Source: Pelobates cultripes
Taxonomy: Eukaryota > Chordata > Amphibia > Anura > Pelobatidae
DNA length: 64,000 nucleotides
Assembly: GCA_933207985.1 (NCBI GenBank)
Contig: OW240912.1
Span: 202,698,002-202,762,001 of the forward strand
Direction: 5' to 3'
Under the pieces are notes generated by a model. That model saw only the letters and a program-made list of their open reading frames with translations. It was not told the DNA's origin and did not search any database. Position numbers and translations under genes: made by a program. Each line of letters begins with the position of its first letter. Positions within the stretch are counted from its first letter, which is position 1. Shown piece after piece: positions 34,081 through 45,175 of the stretch.

Positions 34081-35200
34081 TTATAGATCTGTGGTGGACC
34101 GCCTGGTACCCCGACTGTGTAACTCAGCCAAACACACTTCCTAGTTATCACCAAGCTACCATAAGCACCTCACCAGATACCATAAGCACTTCTGTCCCCT
34201 AGCCACCGCTGGATGGCTGGGGTCTCGCCGTTTCCTCCCACCCTGGAGGTAGACCTCTCCTCCAGAGAGTATAGCAGGTATAGCAAGTATAGCTGTTCCC
34301 CCCTACACATGGGCCAAAGTCTAATGCTGGGAAGTAGTCTGTTTAATACAGGCACAGTTATAGAATTTATACAAGTCACAAACTTCTCCCTTGTGCCTTA
34401 GAAATAATTGAGTCAGGTACTGTCCAAACTTAATAATCTCCAGATACAGAAAAACATACAGTTTACAAACACCCCAAAAGTACCCCCAAAATCCATGGAA
34501 ACCCCACAAGAGTCACATCCTTGGATAGCCCCGATCTGAGTGACCAAAATATAAAAAAATCACTCAAATTGGTTCAGTGGTTTGGTCTTTCCATGGAAGT
34601 CAACTTATGACCGACCGTACATGAGGCTCCTGCCCAAAATAGTTCTATGAGAAAAGTGATAGCAGTCGGTTAAGTTCCGTAGTATAAAAATGAACAGACT
34701 ACTGAACGTAGCCCATAGTCATAATGTGAAGCTTGTTCCCCTAATCCATACGAATGATTCCATCGAACAAGGCTCTTCTAGGATGTAAAGAACCGAATGC
34801 ATGTGGGTATGGAAGTACAGCAGAGTTTGCGAGGTCCGATTTTAGTTCCATGCACTTGATGACCAAACACCACTGCGTGCGAACAAGATGGCCACCATTA
34901 CGTATTCGTGCATACGAATGGCAGCCACCCAGACGAGCACATAGAACACTGAGGTGAGAACCGTTACATGGTGTCAATAGGGTTTAACAAGCTCCTGGGT
35001 GGTCTTTAGTTCGTGGATTTGTTCGGTTCCCGCCCAGTACAGGCACACCACACGAACAGAGTCTTTTTATATGCTTTTTACAGGGCCCATAGTTTTTAGG
35101 CAAGAGGCTAGCCAGCAGGCTCCTCCAAGAACATGTGGAAGATGTCATGAGGTTATGAAGTTCAGACTTGAAAGGTTCAGAGATTAGTCAGCCGTTATAA
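34081..35200. repeat. Interspersed repeat, probable LTR-class debris
   Basis: Moderately GC-rich sequence distinct from the flanks, with a repeated agtatagcaggtatagca run at 34270-34290 and words such as cgaatgcatgtgg (about 34796), gcatacgaatgg and ttagttcgtgg. The cgaatgcatgtgg word and a ggccrcca segment recur at 36086-36370. No protein or paired LTR was identified. Confidence 0.3.
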
Positions 35201-35690
35201 ACACAGTGATTCAGCCTTATATTTGTTTCGTTTGGCTTTACTAAAACTCTGTTCCCTATACACTGTATATATTACTTTTCTTGTCAATAGTCTATTTTTT
35301 TTGCACATTAGCCAATGACATTATTCTTTAAAACTGATATCACAAAAGTAAATTTTTAGACATTTATATTATTATTGCCATTTCTTTGACTAGGTATCTC
35401 TCTTTATTTACCTCAAATATCTCACTGGGCTCATGCCACCACTTATTCTTTGACCAATCTATTACAAGCCCCCATCCTTCCTTATTCAGTTAAATGAGGA
35501 GAGGTTATTATCTGTTAGGACTTAGTTAAATATATTTTATTAAGACTGGACCTTATGTTTTTGAAAGCTTCCCCTTAACTTGGAATCTCAAAGTAAATGG
35601 ACAGCTCTACATGAGGAGGAGAGGAAGGGAAGAGAAGGAAAAAAAAAACAACTTTGCTGTTTACAAGAAGCTTTTATAAGTAAAGGGAGG
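35201..35690. other. Unassigned AT-rich DNA leading into an L1 fragment
   Basis: Nothing recognised except an A-run near 35641-35650 just upstream of the endonuclease fragment. Confidence 0.35.
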
Positions 35691-35700
35691 ATTCCACTAA

Positions 35701-36085
35701 TATGGCATTTCGCTCTGCACCTCTAGTAGGTCTCTCGCAGAATTGCAGGGGACTTAATATACCGCGACGTAGACCACACCTCCTTAGGGAACTTCAACAA
35801 AAAAAAATATCTCATTTGCTTTCCTTCAGGATTCTCACTTTTTGAGTGGAGCAGCGCCGTCACTAAAGAATAAATATTACGCTATGGGTTATTTTAGTAA
35901 TCATCCTACTGCCCGTAAGGACGGCGTGGCGATTTTATTTGAGGCTCGTCTGCAATTCTTAGAGATAGATAAGGAAGCCTTTTTGTGAAAGGCAAAATCG
36001 CTAATTGGAGATACACATTTGCTTCCATATATGCTCAGAATTTAAACCAAGCACAATTCATACCTACTGCCAATTTCTTGTACTT
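35701..36085 (+). pseudogene. Tx1/L1 endonuclease fragment
   Basis: From ATG 35702 the frame reads APLVGLSQNCRGLNIPRR, then FLSGAAPSL, YYAMGYFSNHPTARKDGVAI and a stop at about 35986. In another frame it continues KGKIANWRYTFASIYAQNLN. These are endonuclease N-terminal and middle motifs of Tx1/L1-type ORF2. The fragment is about 130 codons, has a stop and a frameshift, and no reverse transcriptase follows. It lies between two stretches sharing the cgaatgcatgtgg repeat. Confidence 0.7.
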
Positions 36086-36775
36086 TGTCCCTGTTCGTGT
36101 GTTTTTCCCTTATTATATACGAACGCCATCCATTCATCTCCCGAACGAGGACCACTCCTGTACCCCATTAGAATGTTCACATCGGCAACTTAAGTGCAAA
36201 ACCGCAAGGGAAGTAATTAATGAGTGCTTCCCCTGGGTGGCCGCCATTTTGTATAGCCGAATGCATGTGGTCGACAAAAGAATGGTGGCCGTCTTGTCTC
36301 CCGAACATGGGCAGCGGCACTTGCTCGTTGAGTGTCTGTGTGGCCAGAATAAAATCTATTGACTCCCAGCACTATGTTTCGTGTAGTTACTTGGGGAATT
36401 GATGTCTGTGTTTTCTAATGGTTCCAGATTGGCTGAAGGAAGGTATTAGCAGAGGTAACCAATCGGGTTATCCATGGTCCACTACAAAGACTATTTGTTT
36501 TGGGTCATTTTTAGTTTTCCACAGATCTTATTTAATATATTTCTTAATGGACACACACTTTGAAAGTGTTTATTTCTTTTTGCTAAATCATAAGCTAAGC
36601 AACCTTCCCTGGACTGAATATTTCTTAATCTCACCTAGTTCAATCACTGGATCATTTAGAAGTTAAATCCCTTTTGTTTCTGTTTATACAGCCCTAGCCA
36701 TACCTTAAGCCATTAGATGCCCTGTGTGAAAAGTCTTCACGGCGCCCCCGTCCCTCCCCCACCAAGTTGCCGGTA
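36086..36775. repeat. Repeat debris with cgaatgcatgtgg word, then unassigned
   Basis: 36086-36370 shares words with 34730-34970 and contains gtggccgccattttg. 36371-36700 is unassigned. 36717-36775 (tgccctgtgtgaaaagtc, cggcgcccccg) looks like the inner part of a hAT-type element next to the CA array. Confidence 0.35.
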
Positions 36776-37195
36776 TACAGTCACACACACAGGCACAGGC
36801 AGACAGTCAGACACGCTCAGTTGCAGGCAGACAGTCAGACACACTCAGTTACAGGCATGCAGGCACTCACGCACACTGATAGGCACACACTCAGTTAAAG
36901 GCAGATAGTCACACATACAGGCACAGGCACACACAACGGCACAGCTACAGCGACACACAGTTACAGTCACACACAGTTACAGTCACACTCAGGCAGGAAG
37001 TCACACACACACAGGCAGACAGTCACACACAGTGACACACTCACAGGCAGTCACACAGACAATCTCACACACACAGGCAGACAGTAACACAAACAGTCAC
37101 ACACACACACACAGGCAGGCAGTCACACACACAAACACACACACAGGCAGTCAGACAGGCAGTCACACACAAACAGTCACACACAGGGAGACAGT

Positions 37196-37226
<31 letters not shown>

Positions 37227-37282
37227 GCAGGCAGTCACACAGGCAGGCAGTCACACAAACACACACAGGCAGTCACATAGTA
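36776..37282. repeat. CA-rich minisatellite (cacacaggcaggcagt)
   Basis: Irregular units of acacacaggcagacagtcac over about 500 bases. Open frames rich in His/Thr/Gln here are repeat artefacts. Confidence 0.9.
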
Positions 37283-37285
37283 ATG

Positions 37286-37530
37286 TCACATACTAATATT
37301 CTGCCAAATGTATTTTTTTTCTTTTTATTGAGGCAAATGTAAACACATACACAAAAAGCACTGCTGATATAAAACACAGCATGTTACATAGTAATACTTC
37401 ATTTCAAAATTTAAAGAAAAAGTCAGCACACATAAATGCTGTCAGAATTAGAAAACATTTCCACTGAAACTGACAAAACCAAAAACTGATAGGTATGCTT
37501 CTTGGTGACAATGGGGAAGAGATAAAAACT
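37286..37530. other. Unassigned DNA before a Penelope-like fragment
   Basis: ttttattgaggcaaatgtaaac at about 37325 could be the inverted tail of a LINE. Not supported further. Confidence 0.25.
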
Positions 37531-37564
37531 CTGATGGAAGTGCCAATAAGGCACAAAACATGTC
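37531..37564 (+). ncRNA. Decayed hammerhead-ribozyme-like core
   Basis: CTGATGGA (one extra base relative to CTGANGA) is followed by a perfect 5-bp helix GTGCC/GGCAC with loop aataa. Then comes AAAAC, where GAAAC is expected and explicable as CpG to CpA decay after the C of GGCAC. ATGTC follows, with a two- to three-pair helix III and a GUC cleavage triplet. No convincing helix I was seen. Confidence 0.45.
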
Positions 37565-37640
37565 AATGGTGTTCCTTTTGCACCCTATTTATCATAGCCA
37601 TATGTCTTTTTAATTTGAATAAAGGTGCTTTATCCTGATT
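37531..37640 (+). mobile_element. Penelope-like fragment with hammerhead-like core
   Basis: The core at 37531-37564 is followed by ttaatttgaataaaggtgc at about 37611, the same order as in the other fragments. Confidence 0.45.
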
Positions 37641-38514
37641 TTTGGATTGTGGCATTTTCCTTCTTCCGTATGGAGATCTGGCTATTTAGCTTTTTATAAG
37701 TGTTCATGATTAGATTAAGGTACATTTTGCTGTGAATTAAAAATGTTTTCTCTCATTTGCATGGGTTTTTGGTGTCTCCAGGTTTTTGTACTTTTTCTCT
37801 GAAACCGTACTGTTTGACAATCAGGCCCCACCCCCTGTAAAATTCATTCAATTACAAGTCAGACATTTGTAAAAGAAAAAAAAGGGTATAATCTATATTG
37901 GATAGTTTTGTGGACGTTGACAGATGGGTGCATTGTTACGCATAGGTACTAGGCCCACCATTATTATTGCCACCAACCCACAGGCTATAGGGTGGAAGAC
38001 GGTTTATGGGCCATTTTCATGGCTCCTACACTTGACCATCTACACACTGCATGGAGGAAGTATTGACTAATCGTTAAGCTTTCTGTTCAATCCTGGATTC
38101 TAGGGACTTCATGTTTTTAAGCCCTCACCTATGAATCAGGTTGTGGTGATAGATCAGCTTGTGTTTCATTTATTTTATTTATTTTGTCTTTATAGCAACT
38201 CACTGAGTGGATTGCTCTTACTGTTAGAGATTCTTAAACCTGATCACTCTATATGTAAAATGTCCATCACAAAATCGGTGTCATACTGTGCCTCGGGAAT
38301 AACAATTCCATCTGCTGAATGGTGTAACTCACATCAAGTCAATTTAGAGTTATCAATTTGTTTTTCTACTTCTATTTCCATTTTTGCTTGCATGTGGAAT
38401 CAAATAAAAAAAATGGGTATGGTACAAAGACCTCTCTGTCCCTTAAAAATAGCGTCACCTTCTTTGATTTTAATGGAACCATGTCAGATGCTAGTCTTGC
38501 TCCTTTGCCTTGTC
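37641..38514. other. Unassigned DNA
   Basis: No gene or element recognised. The long plus frame beginning 38131 runs across the hAT element D border and is not a gene. Confidence 0.4.
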
Positions 38515-38941
38515 TGTCACAGCAGAGGAGGCTCTCTAATTAGGCGGTTTAGGTGGCCGCCTAAGGCATTGTGCTGGCTAGGGCCTCGTGGCCGCCTAAA
38601 CCGCTGTGGGCAGACTGTGTCGGGTCCTCGGTCAGTGACTGAGGACCCGACACCAGGAGGGTGCCCGGCAGCTTGCTCAGTATGCCGCCGCGTGCGAGGC
38701 CTCTCCTGGCTGCCGGCCAGCCATCAGACACCGGTCTGCAGCTCCGAAGTGAGCAGAGCTGCAGACCATGTGTCTTGCGACAACTGGCCAACCAGAGCGT
38801 TGCCGTGGATTACCATGGCAATGCTCTGACAGGTCTCATGAGATGCATGGTCTGCAGCTCTGTGGAGCTGCAGACCAGAAGTAATGGCCACCGGACCACC
38901 AGGGAACCCACCGGACCACCTGGGAATAAATAAAGGTATAT

Positions 38942-39470
38942 AGTCAACCCCCCTCCCTCACCATCAACCCCCCTCCCTCAGCATCAACGCCCCTCCCTCA
39001 GCATCAACGCCCCTCCCTCAACATCACCTCCCACCATCACCCGCCCTCAACATCACCACCCTCCCTCAGCATCACCCCCTTCCTTCCTCAATATCACCCC
39101 GTCTCAAACATCCCCCACCATCCACCCCCTCCCTCTCACCATATCCCTCTCCAACCCACTCTCCACTCTCACCATCTCCCCTTTCACATTACCCCCTCAC
39201 CCCCTTCACTCTCATCATCACCCCCCTCCCTCCTCACACCATCCGCCCTCCTCCCTCACTCTCACATATCCCCTCTCACCATATCCCCTCTCACATTACC
39301 CCCCACACCTCCTCCCTCTCACCATCACCCCCTCTCCCATAACTCCTCACACCATCACCCCATCTCCCTCTCACCATCACCCCCCCTCCTCCCTCTCATC
39401 ACCCCCTCCCTCCCTCATACCATCACCCCCTCCTTCCCTCACACCATCACCTAAATGCCCCCCTTCCTCC
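38942..39470. repeat. C-rich minisatellite (ccctccctcagcatcaa)
   Basis: It starts as near-perfect 20-bp units (caacccccctccctcagcat) and decays into ccctcaccatcac-type sequence. Lies inside hAT element D. Confidence 0.88.
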
Positions 39471-40489
39471 CTCACACCATCACCCCCCTTACACACATAT
39501 CCACCCCAGACACACAGTTAGCATTACCTCACACTGTGACCTCCCCACACATTGTCACCCCTCCCTACACTGTCATCACCCCCTGCACTGTCAGCCTCTT
39601 CATGCATCCACACTCACATTAACCACTCCTAATCCTGTTAATCTCACCCCCTCTAAACTCACCTGCCTTCACTCTTCCACACTCACCCTGTCACATTAGC
39701 CCCCCTTAACTCGTCCATCCTACCATGCCCTGACACATTTACCTCCACTCGCCCTGTCCCACTCCCTCATCAAACCATGTCTTACTCCCTCTCTCTCATT
39801 CTCTCTTACAACCCCCATGTCAAATTGCCCCCTTCGTCCTGTCACGCTCTCCCTGCCACTGGTACCCCATTACTCACCTTGTCACAGTCACCAGCTGAAG
39901 ACATTCATCATACACACACAGTCAGGAAACATAGCTAGCATAAACACAATGCATAAAGGCTACAGGCAGACCCCCATACACACAACACACTTCAAGCAGC
40001 TACCCCATACACATAGGGTCCCAGACAGGGCCGGATTAACATAGGGGCTGATGGAGCTGCAGCTCCAGGCCCAGGCCCATGGAATAGGCCCATTGATTTA
40101 TAAAAAAAAAAAAATTTTTTTTTTTCATTTTCACACACTACTCTTAGGGATTCCACCTGGCTTTTATTTTATTGGCACAGCCAGTATTTGAGGCTGCCTG
40201 GCTGGTGCCAATATTACAGTGATACTGGCAAAACAAATGCTGGTATTTTTCTCAGTATAAACAAGAGATTACTATGCAATACCAGCACTGGCCAGTAGGG
40301 GTCACTGTGTGTGGAGACAGGCAGGGATAGGAAGTTTCAACATATCCCTCCCTGCCTATCTATACTCACTGAGCCACAGGGGAGCAGCTACAGAGAGTCC
40401 AGACAGCAACTCCCACCCTGCAGAGACAGCCTTCAGCTCAGGGAAGTAAGGGATGGGGGAAAGGCTGCAAGGAGACATACACTGAGACA

Positions 40490-41140
40490 CTAAGGGACAT
40501 TGGGAGACATTATGACACAGACACATGTGGACACAGTGTCCCCATGTCTCCCAGCCAGTGTCCCTGGTGTCTCAGTGCCCCCTATTCTCCCAGTGCCCCC
40601 AGTCTGCCAGTGTCTCACTGTCCCCATGTCTCCTAGTGCCTCCATGTCTTCCAGTGCCTCAATGTCCCCATATCTCCAAGCTAGTGTCCCTAGTGCCTGT
40701 GGCCCTGGTGTCTCCTTGTCCCCATGTCTCCCAGTACCCCCATGTCTCAATGTCCCCATGTCCCCCAGCCAGTGTCTCTAGTGTCTGTGTCCATGGTGTC
40801 TGTGTCCCCTTGTCTTCAAGTGTCCCCTATTTTCCCAGTGTCCCCATGCATCCCAGCCAGAGTCCCCTAGTCTCCCAGTGTCACTGGTGTCTCTGTGTCC
40901 CTAGGTCTCCCAGTGTCCCCAGGTCTTCCCGTCTTCGTAGTGACATGGGGACCCTGGGATACATGGGGACACAGGGAGACATGGGGCATTGAGACACTGT
41001 GATACATAGGATCACTGGGAGACCTGGGGACACGACACTAGGGGACACTGGGAGACATGGGGCACTGAGACACTGATACATAGGAAAACTGAGACCTGGA
41101 GTAATCGACACATGGGGGCACTGGGAGACATGGGGCCACT
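40490..41140. repeat. Inverted gtccccatgtctccc minisatellite
   Basis: 40540-40940 reads tgtctcccagtgtcccc on the plus strand. From about 40945 the same unit appears inverted (ggggacactgggagacat). The halves can pair into a long hairpin. Confidence 0.85.
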
Positions 41141-41402
41141 GGGAGGAGCCCAGCTATACAGCAGAATCAAACTATGTAGTTTTTGGGTGATTTTACAGCA
41201 TTTTCTCTTATGTCACTCCTTGTGATTTACATCATGTGATGTCACCCATACATATTTAATTATGCAAATTAGCAAGGCCGGTATGTTTTTCCAAGAAAGG
41301 TGGCAACCCTAACTACTTTTCACATACTCTTACTTAAGTATGGAAACTTAAGAGGGATGTATGGGAACAAAACTTGTGTGGACTGGCTGACAATGAATAT
41401 AG

Positions 41403-42002
41403 TTAAAGGGACACTAGAGTCACCAGAACAACTACAGCTTATTGAATTTGTTCTGGTGAGTAGAATCATTACCGTCAGGCTTTTTGCTATAAACACTGTC
41501 TTTTCAGAGAAAATGCAGTCTTTACATTACAGCCTAGTGATAACTTCACTGGCCACTCCTTAGATGGCTGTTAGAGATCCTTCCTGGGTCATGGCTGCCT
41601 AACATGCATCCAAACATTCAGTGTCTCCTCCCTCTGCATGCAGACACTGAACCTTCCTCATAGAGATTCATTGATTCAATTCATCTCTATGAGGAGATGC
41701 TGATTGGCCAGGGCTGTGTTTGAATCATGCTGGCTCTGCCCCTGATCTGCCTCTTTGTCAGTCTCAGCCAATCCTATGGGGAAGCACTGTGATTGGATTA
41801 GGCCACCACTTCTAATGATGCCAGCAGACTGCTTGTTTTTCTGAGTCTAACAGCATGCAGACTTACAGCTTCAGGCTTGAATACAGTAAGATTTTGCTAT
41901 ATTTATGGAGGCATGAGGGGCCCAGGGGGGCTAGATGGTGGTGTCAACACTATAGGGTCACAAATTCATGTTTGTGTTCCTGACCCTATAGTGATCCTTT
42001 AA
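41403..42002. mobile_element. Complete TTAA-target MITE, nested in hAT element E
   Basis: TTAA at 41403-41406 and 41999-42002. Terminal inverted repeats agggacactagagtca and gaccctatagtgatcct. Internal inverted pairs include tcatagagatt/aatctctatgag (about 41658-41696). 600 bp, no coding capacity. The copy at 8209 shares its left half. TTAA plus AGGG ends fits Kolobok-type MITEs (inference). Confidence 0.85.
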
Positions 42003-42865
42003 GGTAATGCTGACTTTGGTCCTCTAACACTGTGGCATGTCCCCTTTCTTCTACACTCTCTACATACACCTTTTCTTTGTCCCAGACTATATACCAGGAG
42101 CTTCTGCCTGCTAGTAAGAAGGTAAGGAGACAAGTGGACCAGCGAGTGCTAGGGGACAGTCCTTAGAAAGCGTTGAGCGAGCGCATCATTAGATGCATTT
42201 ATGCCAAGCTCAGGGTGCTGTCTGCATAGTATGCCCTTAGTTGGCCAGCTGCATGATTGGCAGGCAGCCTGACATGCATTCATACCAGGCTGGCCTTCTA
42301 ATTCTTTGAGCAGACATGTCCTCTTTTTGGGCATGTTCGCCCCTTTTGGCAGGTTACGTGATTTGTGTCAGTGGCACACCCTTTTACCGTGCTCATTGAC
42401 TTCCTGCTTGACTGGACACTGCTGTTAGGGGTTATGGATTTACTTGAAAGATGAAAACATAAATTAGAGAGAGATTAGCCTAGGGTATGTGTTTTCTTAT
42501 AGCTGCTGTTTTCTTTCTCTCCAGCACCATCTCCATCAGATACATGACGCTTGGGAGTGTTTTACTGTTTTTGGTCGATATGATTCTGTAATTAGGCCTG
42601 TCATAATTATCAGCACCAGGTCCACTGGGCTCTTAATCTGGCCCTGGTCCCAGACAAAAAACGCAAACATGCTCACAGATACATACATTCACACACACAA
42701 GGATACTCTCTGTCAGACACACTCTCAGGCACATACACATGTAACCTGTGCATCAATGTGTATATGTGACAGTGTGGATGTATTGAAAAAAAAATTGTTA
42801 GGGGGGCCTCATGTTTGAGTTTCGCCTAAGGCCTCATAAAGTCTAGAGCCGCCTCTGTGTCACAG

Positions 42866-43337
42866 CAGTTGAGAGTGTGCAGTGGGCAAGGTAAATGGAG
42901 AGAGGCAAGGTGTGAGGGATGCATGTAAATGCTTGGCATTGATTATGGAAACAAAAAAAGTAAGAAAAAGTATTATAGTAAGCACCAACATCACCTAAGA
43001 CAATTTTCTTGAAGTAGAGCTCTAACTAAAGCACACTGTTCACATTAAACAAAGTTTATGCAGGAGCATGTTATGCAACCCTATGTTAATCCACCTGCAG
43101 CTTAACAAATGGTTAATTTAACCACATTATGGTATATATGGTATTGTCCTTTAAGTAAGCCAATGCCCCCAACTGTCCTGGTTCTAGGATTTATTGTTGG
43201 GAGTTGTATGTATATTATTGGCAAAGGACCCTGCTGTGTGCTGAAACATTGATCTCATGATTTGAATTTGTGCTATAAAACTTTTATTGTTTATTAAGTA
43301 CTACGAGTTGACCTACAAGTCATACGAGTCAACTATA
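42866..43337. other. Unassigned DNA with two short repeat fragments
   Basis: 43155-43205 (cccccaactgtcctgg...ttgttgggagttgt) resembles the ends of the repeat at 44825-45170. 43220-43300 has tgctgaaacattgatctc then ataaaac, a decayed version of the GAAACGTTG...ATAAA fragments. Confidence 0.35.
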
Positions 43338-43778
43338 CACTGTTCAGCCACAGCATTAAAACCACTGACAGGTGAAGTGCAACATTGATTATATCATTAC
43401 AATGGCACCTGTCAAGGGGTGGGATATATTAAGCCGCAAATGAACAGTAAATTTTTGAATTTCATGTTTTGGAAGCAGGAATAATTGATAAGTGAAATAG
43501 TGATGCCTAGATGACTGGGTCAGAGGTTCTCCAAAACGACAATTCTTGTAGGGTGCTCCCAGTATTCAGTAGTTAGTACCTACCAAAATGTTGGCCATTA
43601 TAAAAATGTGTCAGAGGATATAGCATCGGAGATTGCTGTGTATGGGGCTGTATAGCTGCAGACAGGTTAGAATGTCCATGATGATCCCTGTCCACCACCG
43701 ACTGTGCCTTCAATGGACACATAAGCATCAGAACTGGACATGAAGCAATGGAAGAAGGTTGTATGGTCTGATGATAAA
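43338..43778 (+). mobile_element. Tc1/mariner-type transposon remnant
   Basis: After a TA (43336-43337) it starts cactgttcagccacagc. The inner sequence corresponds to the 5' region and transposase gene of a Tc1-like element. The translated words ARRLGQ (from cctagatgactgggtcag) and VVSTYQ (from gttagtacctaccaa), and the later hqNWT.QWKKVVWSD-type sequence (actggacatgaagcaatgg to gtctgatga), are in the order of a Tc1 transposase. Large internal deletions remove most of the catalytic core, and no right end is present. The 87-codon minus frame is antisense noise. Confidence 0.6.
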
Positions 43779-44824
43779 TATATTTAAATATAAACACAAA
43801 CAAATTAAGAGAGAGCTTATGCCATATGAAATGCAAGCTTTGTAAGCCCTACCCCTTTTCCCCAGAAGAGACTAACAAGATTAGCCAATGTGGCATTCAC
43901 TAAATATAAAATTTTGTCCGAACGTAAAAAAATCCGGTGGAAACGGCTGAAATGGCACATTGGCAATTTTCATACTTTCTTACCCAAATGCGCTCAGGAT
44001 AAGGTCATTCCGAAAGATTATGTTACATTGGTTAGAATGAGTTTGGCAAATCACTAATATCGACATCTGAACCAATTTACAGCTCCGGAATTGGAGCTTT
44101 ATCTATGCCGAATGGCGGGTTATGATAAACCGAATGCATCTGGCAGGATGCTCTTTTGCAAATTATTATTCACTTGTTTTTGCAAGTAAATTGATCATTT
44201 GAAGAACTATTTACACTAGCACTAGCATTCAGTTGGCAGATAGTTAGAAATCCTTGATGGTACAAGGGTTAATTATAGAGCGGCTAGCCAGCTACCACAT
44301 GGAAAAACTAAAAAATAAACAAATAAAATAAATAAAAATCATATACTATAATGGAGATATAGTGCCAACATATGCCTCCACCTGATGTCTATTAAGTGTT
44401 TAAAACTAGCGACTGGGCAGATGGGACTTGTGAAACTTGACTATGTCCGCCTTGTGCTTTAAATAGCAAAATGTTCTCACACTGAACCAAGTAAGTGTAC
44501 AGTACAGTTGACATTCTTCCTTTCTTCCTTTTTTTTTACTGGACATTCACCTGGTTGTGGGCTCCAAGTAAGTCTACTGCTTGGTTTACTCTTTCGCTTT
44601 CTCTCTCTCTCTTGGCCTATATCTTTGTCAGAAATATCTCTCTAATCTATTGCAGCACTGGGGCATATGCATCCCAGTGCTGCCTGAAAAGAGACCCTCT
44701 TAAACCTCTACACTATAATTAATCATAATCCCTACATTACACAAATATTAAACATTATTCATTACACTACCCCAATACTAACGTTTAACCCATAGGCCAC
44801 CCTGTAGCTTACCACTAACATAAC
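43779..44824. other. Unassigned DNA
   Basis: 43850-44170 has somewhat higher GC and a ccgaatgcatctgg word like those at 34796 and 36258. 44305-44340 is A-rich. No gene recognised. Confidence 0.35.
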
Positions 44825-45175
44825 TCACAAGTGTCCCTATTTAGGAGGGACAGTCCCTATTTTGGACCCAAATCCCTCTGTCCTTTTTTTCTATACTATT
44901 GTCCCTTGTTGTGTCTGATTGTATAACAGAGCTCCTAAGCAATAATGTGTCTTTAAACTATATAAAAAAATGTGTTTAGAACTCAGGTATATGTAAATAA
45001 GAAGAGACATTGTTCCAAATTACATTTTAGTTGCATACATTGTAGTTGCATACATTGTTTTGCCTAAAATATCTCAGAACAGCAACGCCCCTGTTAACCC
45101 CTCCTTCCCCACACACTCAAACCCCTCAAATTAAAGGGTCCATTTGAAATGTTGGGAGGCATGCATTAAACCCTA
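44825..45175 (+). repeat. Interspersed repeat (gtccctatttaggagggacag type)
   Basis: Starts aactcacaagtgtccctattt with the inverted pair gtccct/agggac, and ends gaaatgttgggaggcatgc. This is a style familiar from frog genomes. It contains a 16-bp direct duplication tagttgcatacattgt near 45030-45060. Not assigned to a class. Confidence 0.45.

Larger units (their letters stand above)
40026..42646. mobile_element. hAT element E, nested in element D
   Basis: Ends cagggccggattaacat on the left and gctcttaatctggccctg on the right, inverted relatives. Exact 8-bp duplication gtcccaga at 40018-40025 and 42647-42654. Contains an inverted tgtccccatgtctcc array (40490-41140) and a complete TTAA MITE (41403-42002). 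No transposase. Confidence 0.88.
38523..42857. mobile_element. hAT element D, non-autonomous, containing a second hAT
   Basis: Ends read cagaggaggctctctaa on the left and tagagccgcctctg on the right. Flanks are an exact 8-bp duplication tgtcacag (38515-38522, 42858-42865). Subterminal ggcggtttaggtggccgcctaagg (left) and tcgcctaaggcctcat (right) are inverted relatives. The interior holds a tgagtgac/gggtcctc inverted repeat near 38610-38650, a C-rich array, and the complete hAT element E at 40026-42646. Removing element E and one target copy leaves about 1.7 kb with no transposase. Confidence 0.87.

Noticed and set aside
36776..37282. Spaced direct repeats resembling a CRISPR array
   Set aside because: Units are irregular CA-type minisatellite without unique spacers, and the genome is eukaryotic. 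No array elsewhere either.
38131..38829. 232-codon plus-strand frame
   Set aside because: It crosses the sharp left border of hAT element D (38523), joining unique DNA to transposon sequence. No motif.
43573..43836. 87-codon minus frame
   Set aside because: Antisense to the Tc1-like remnant.
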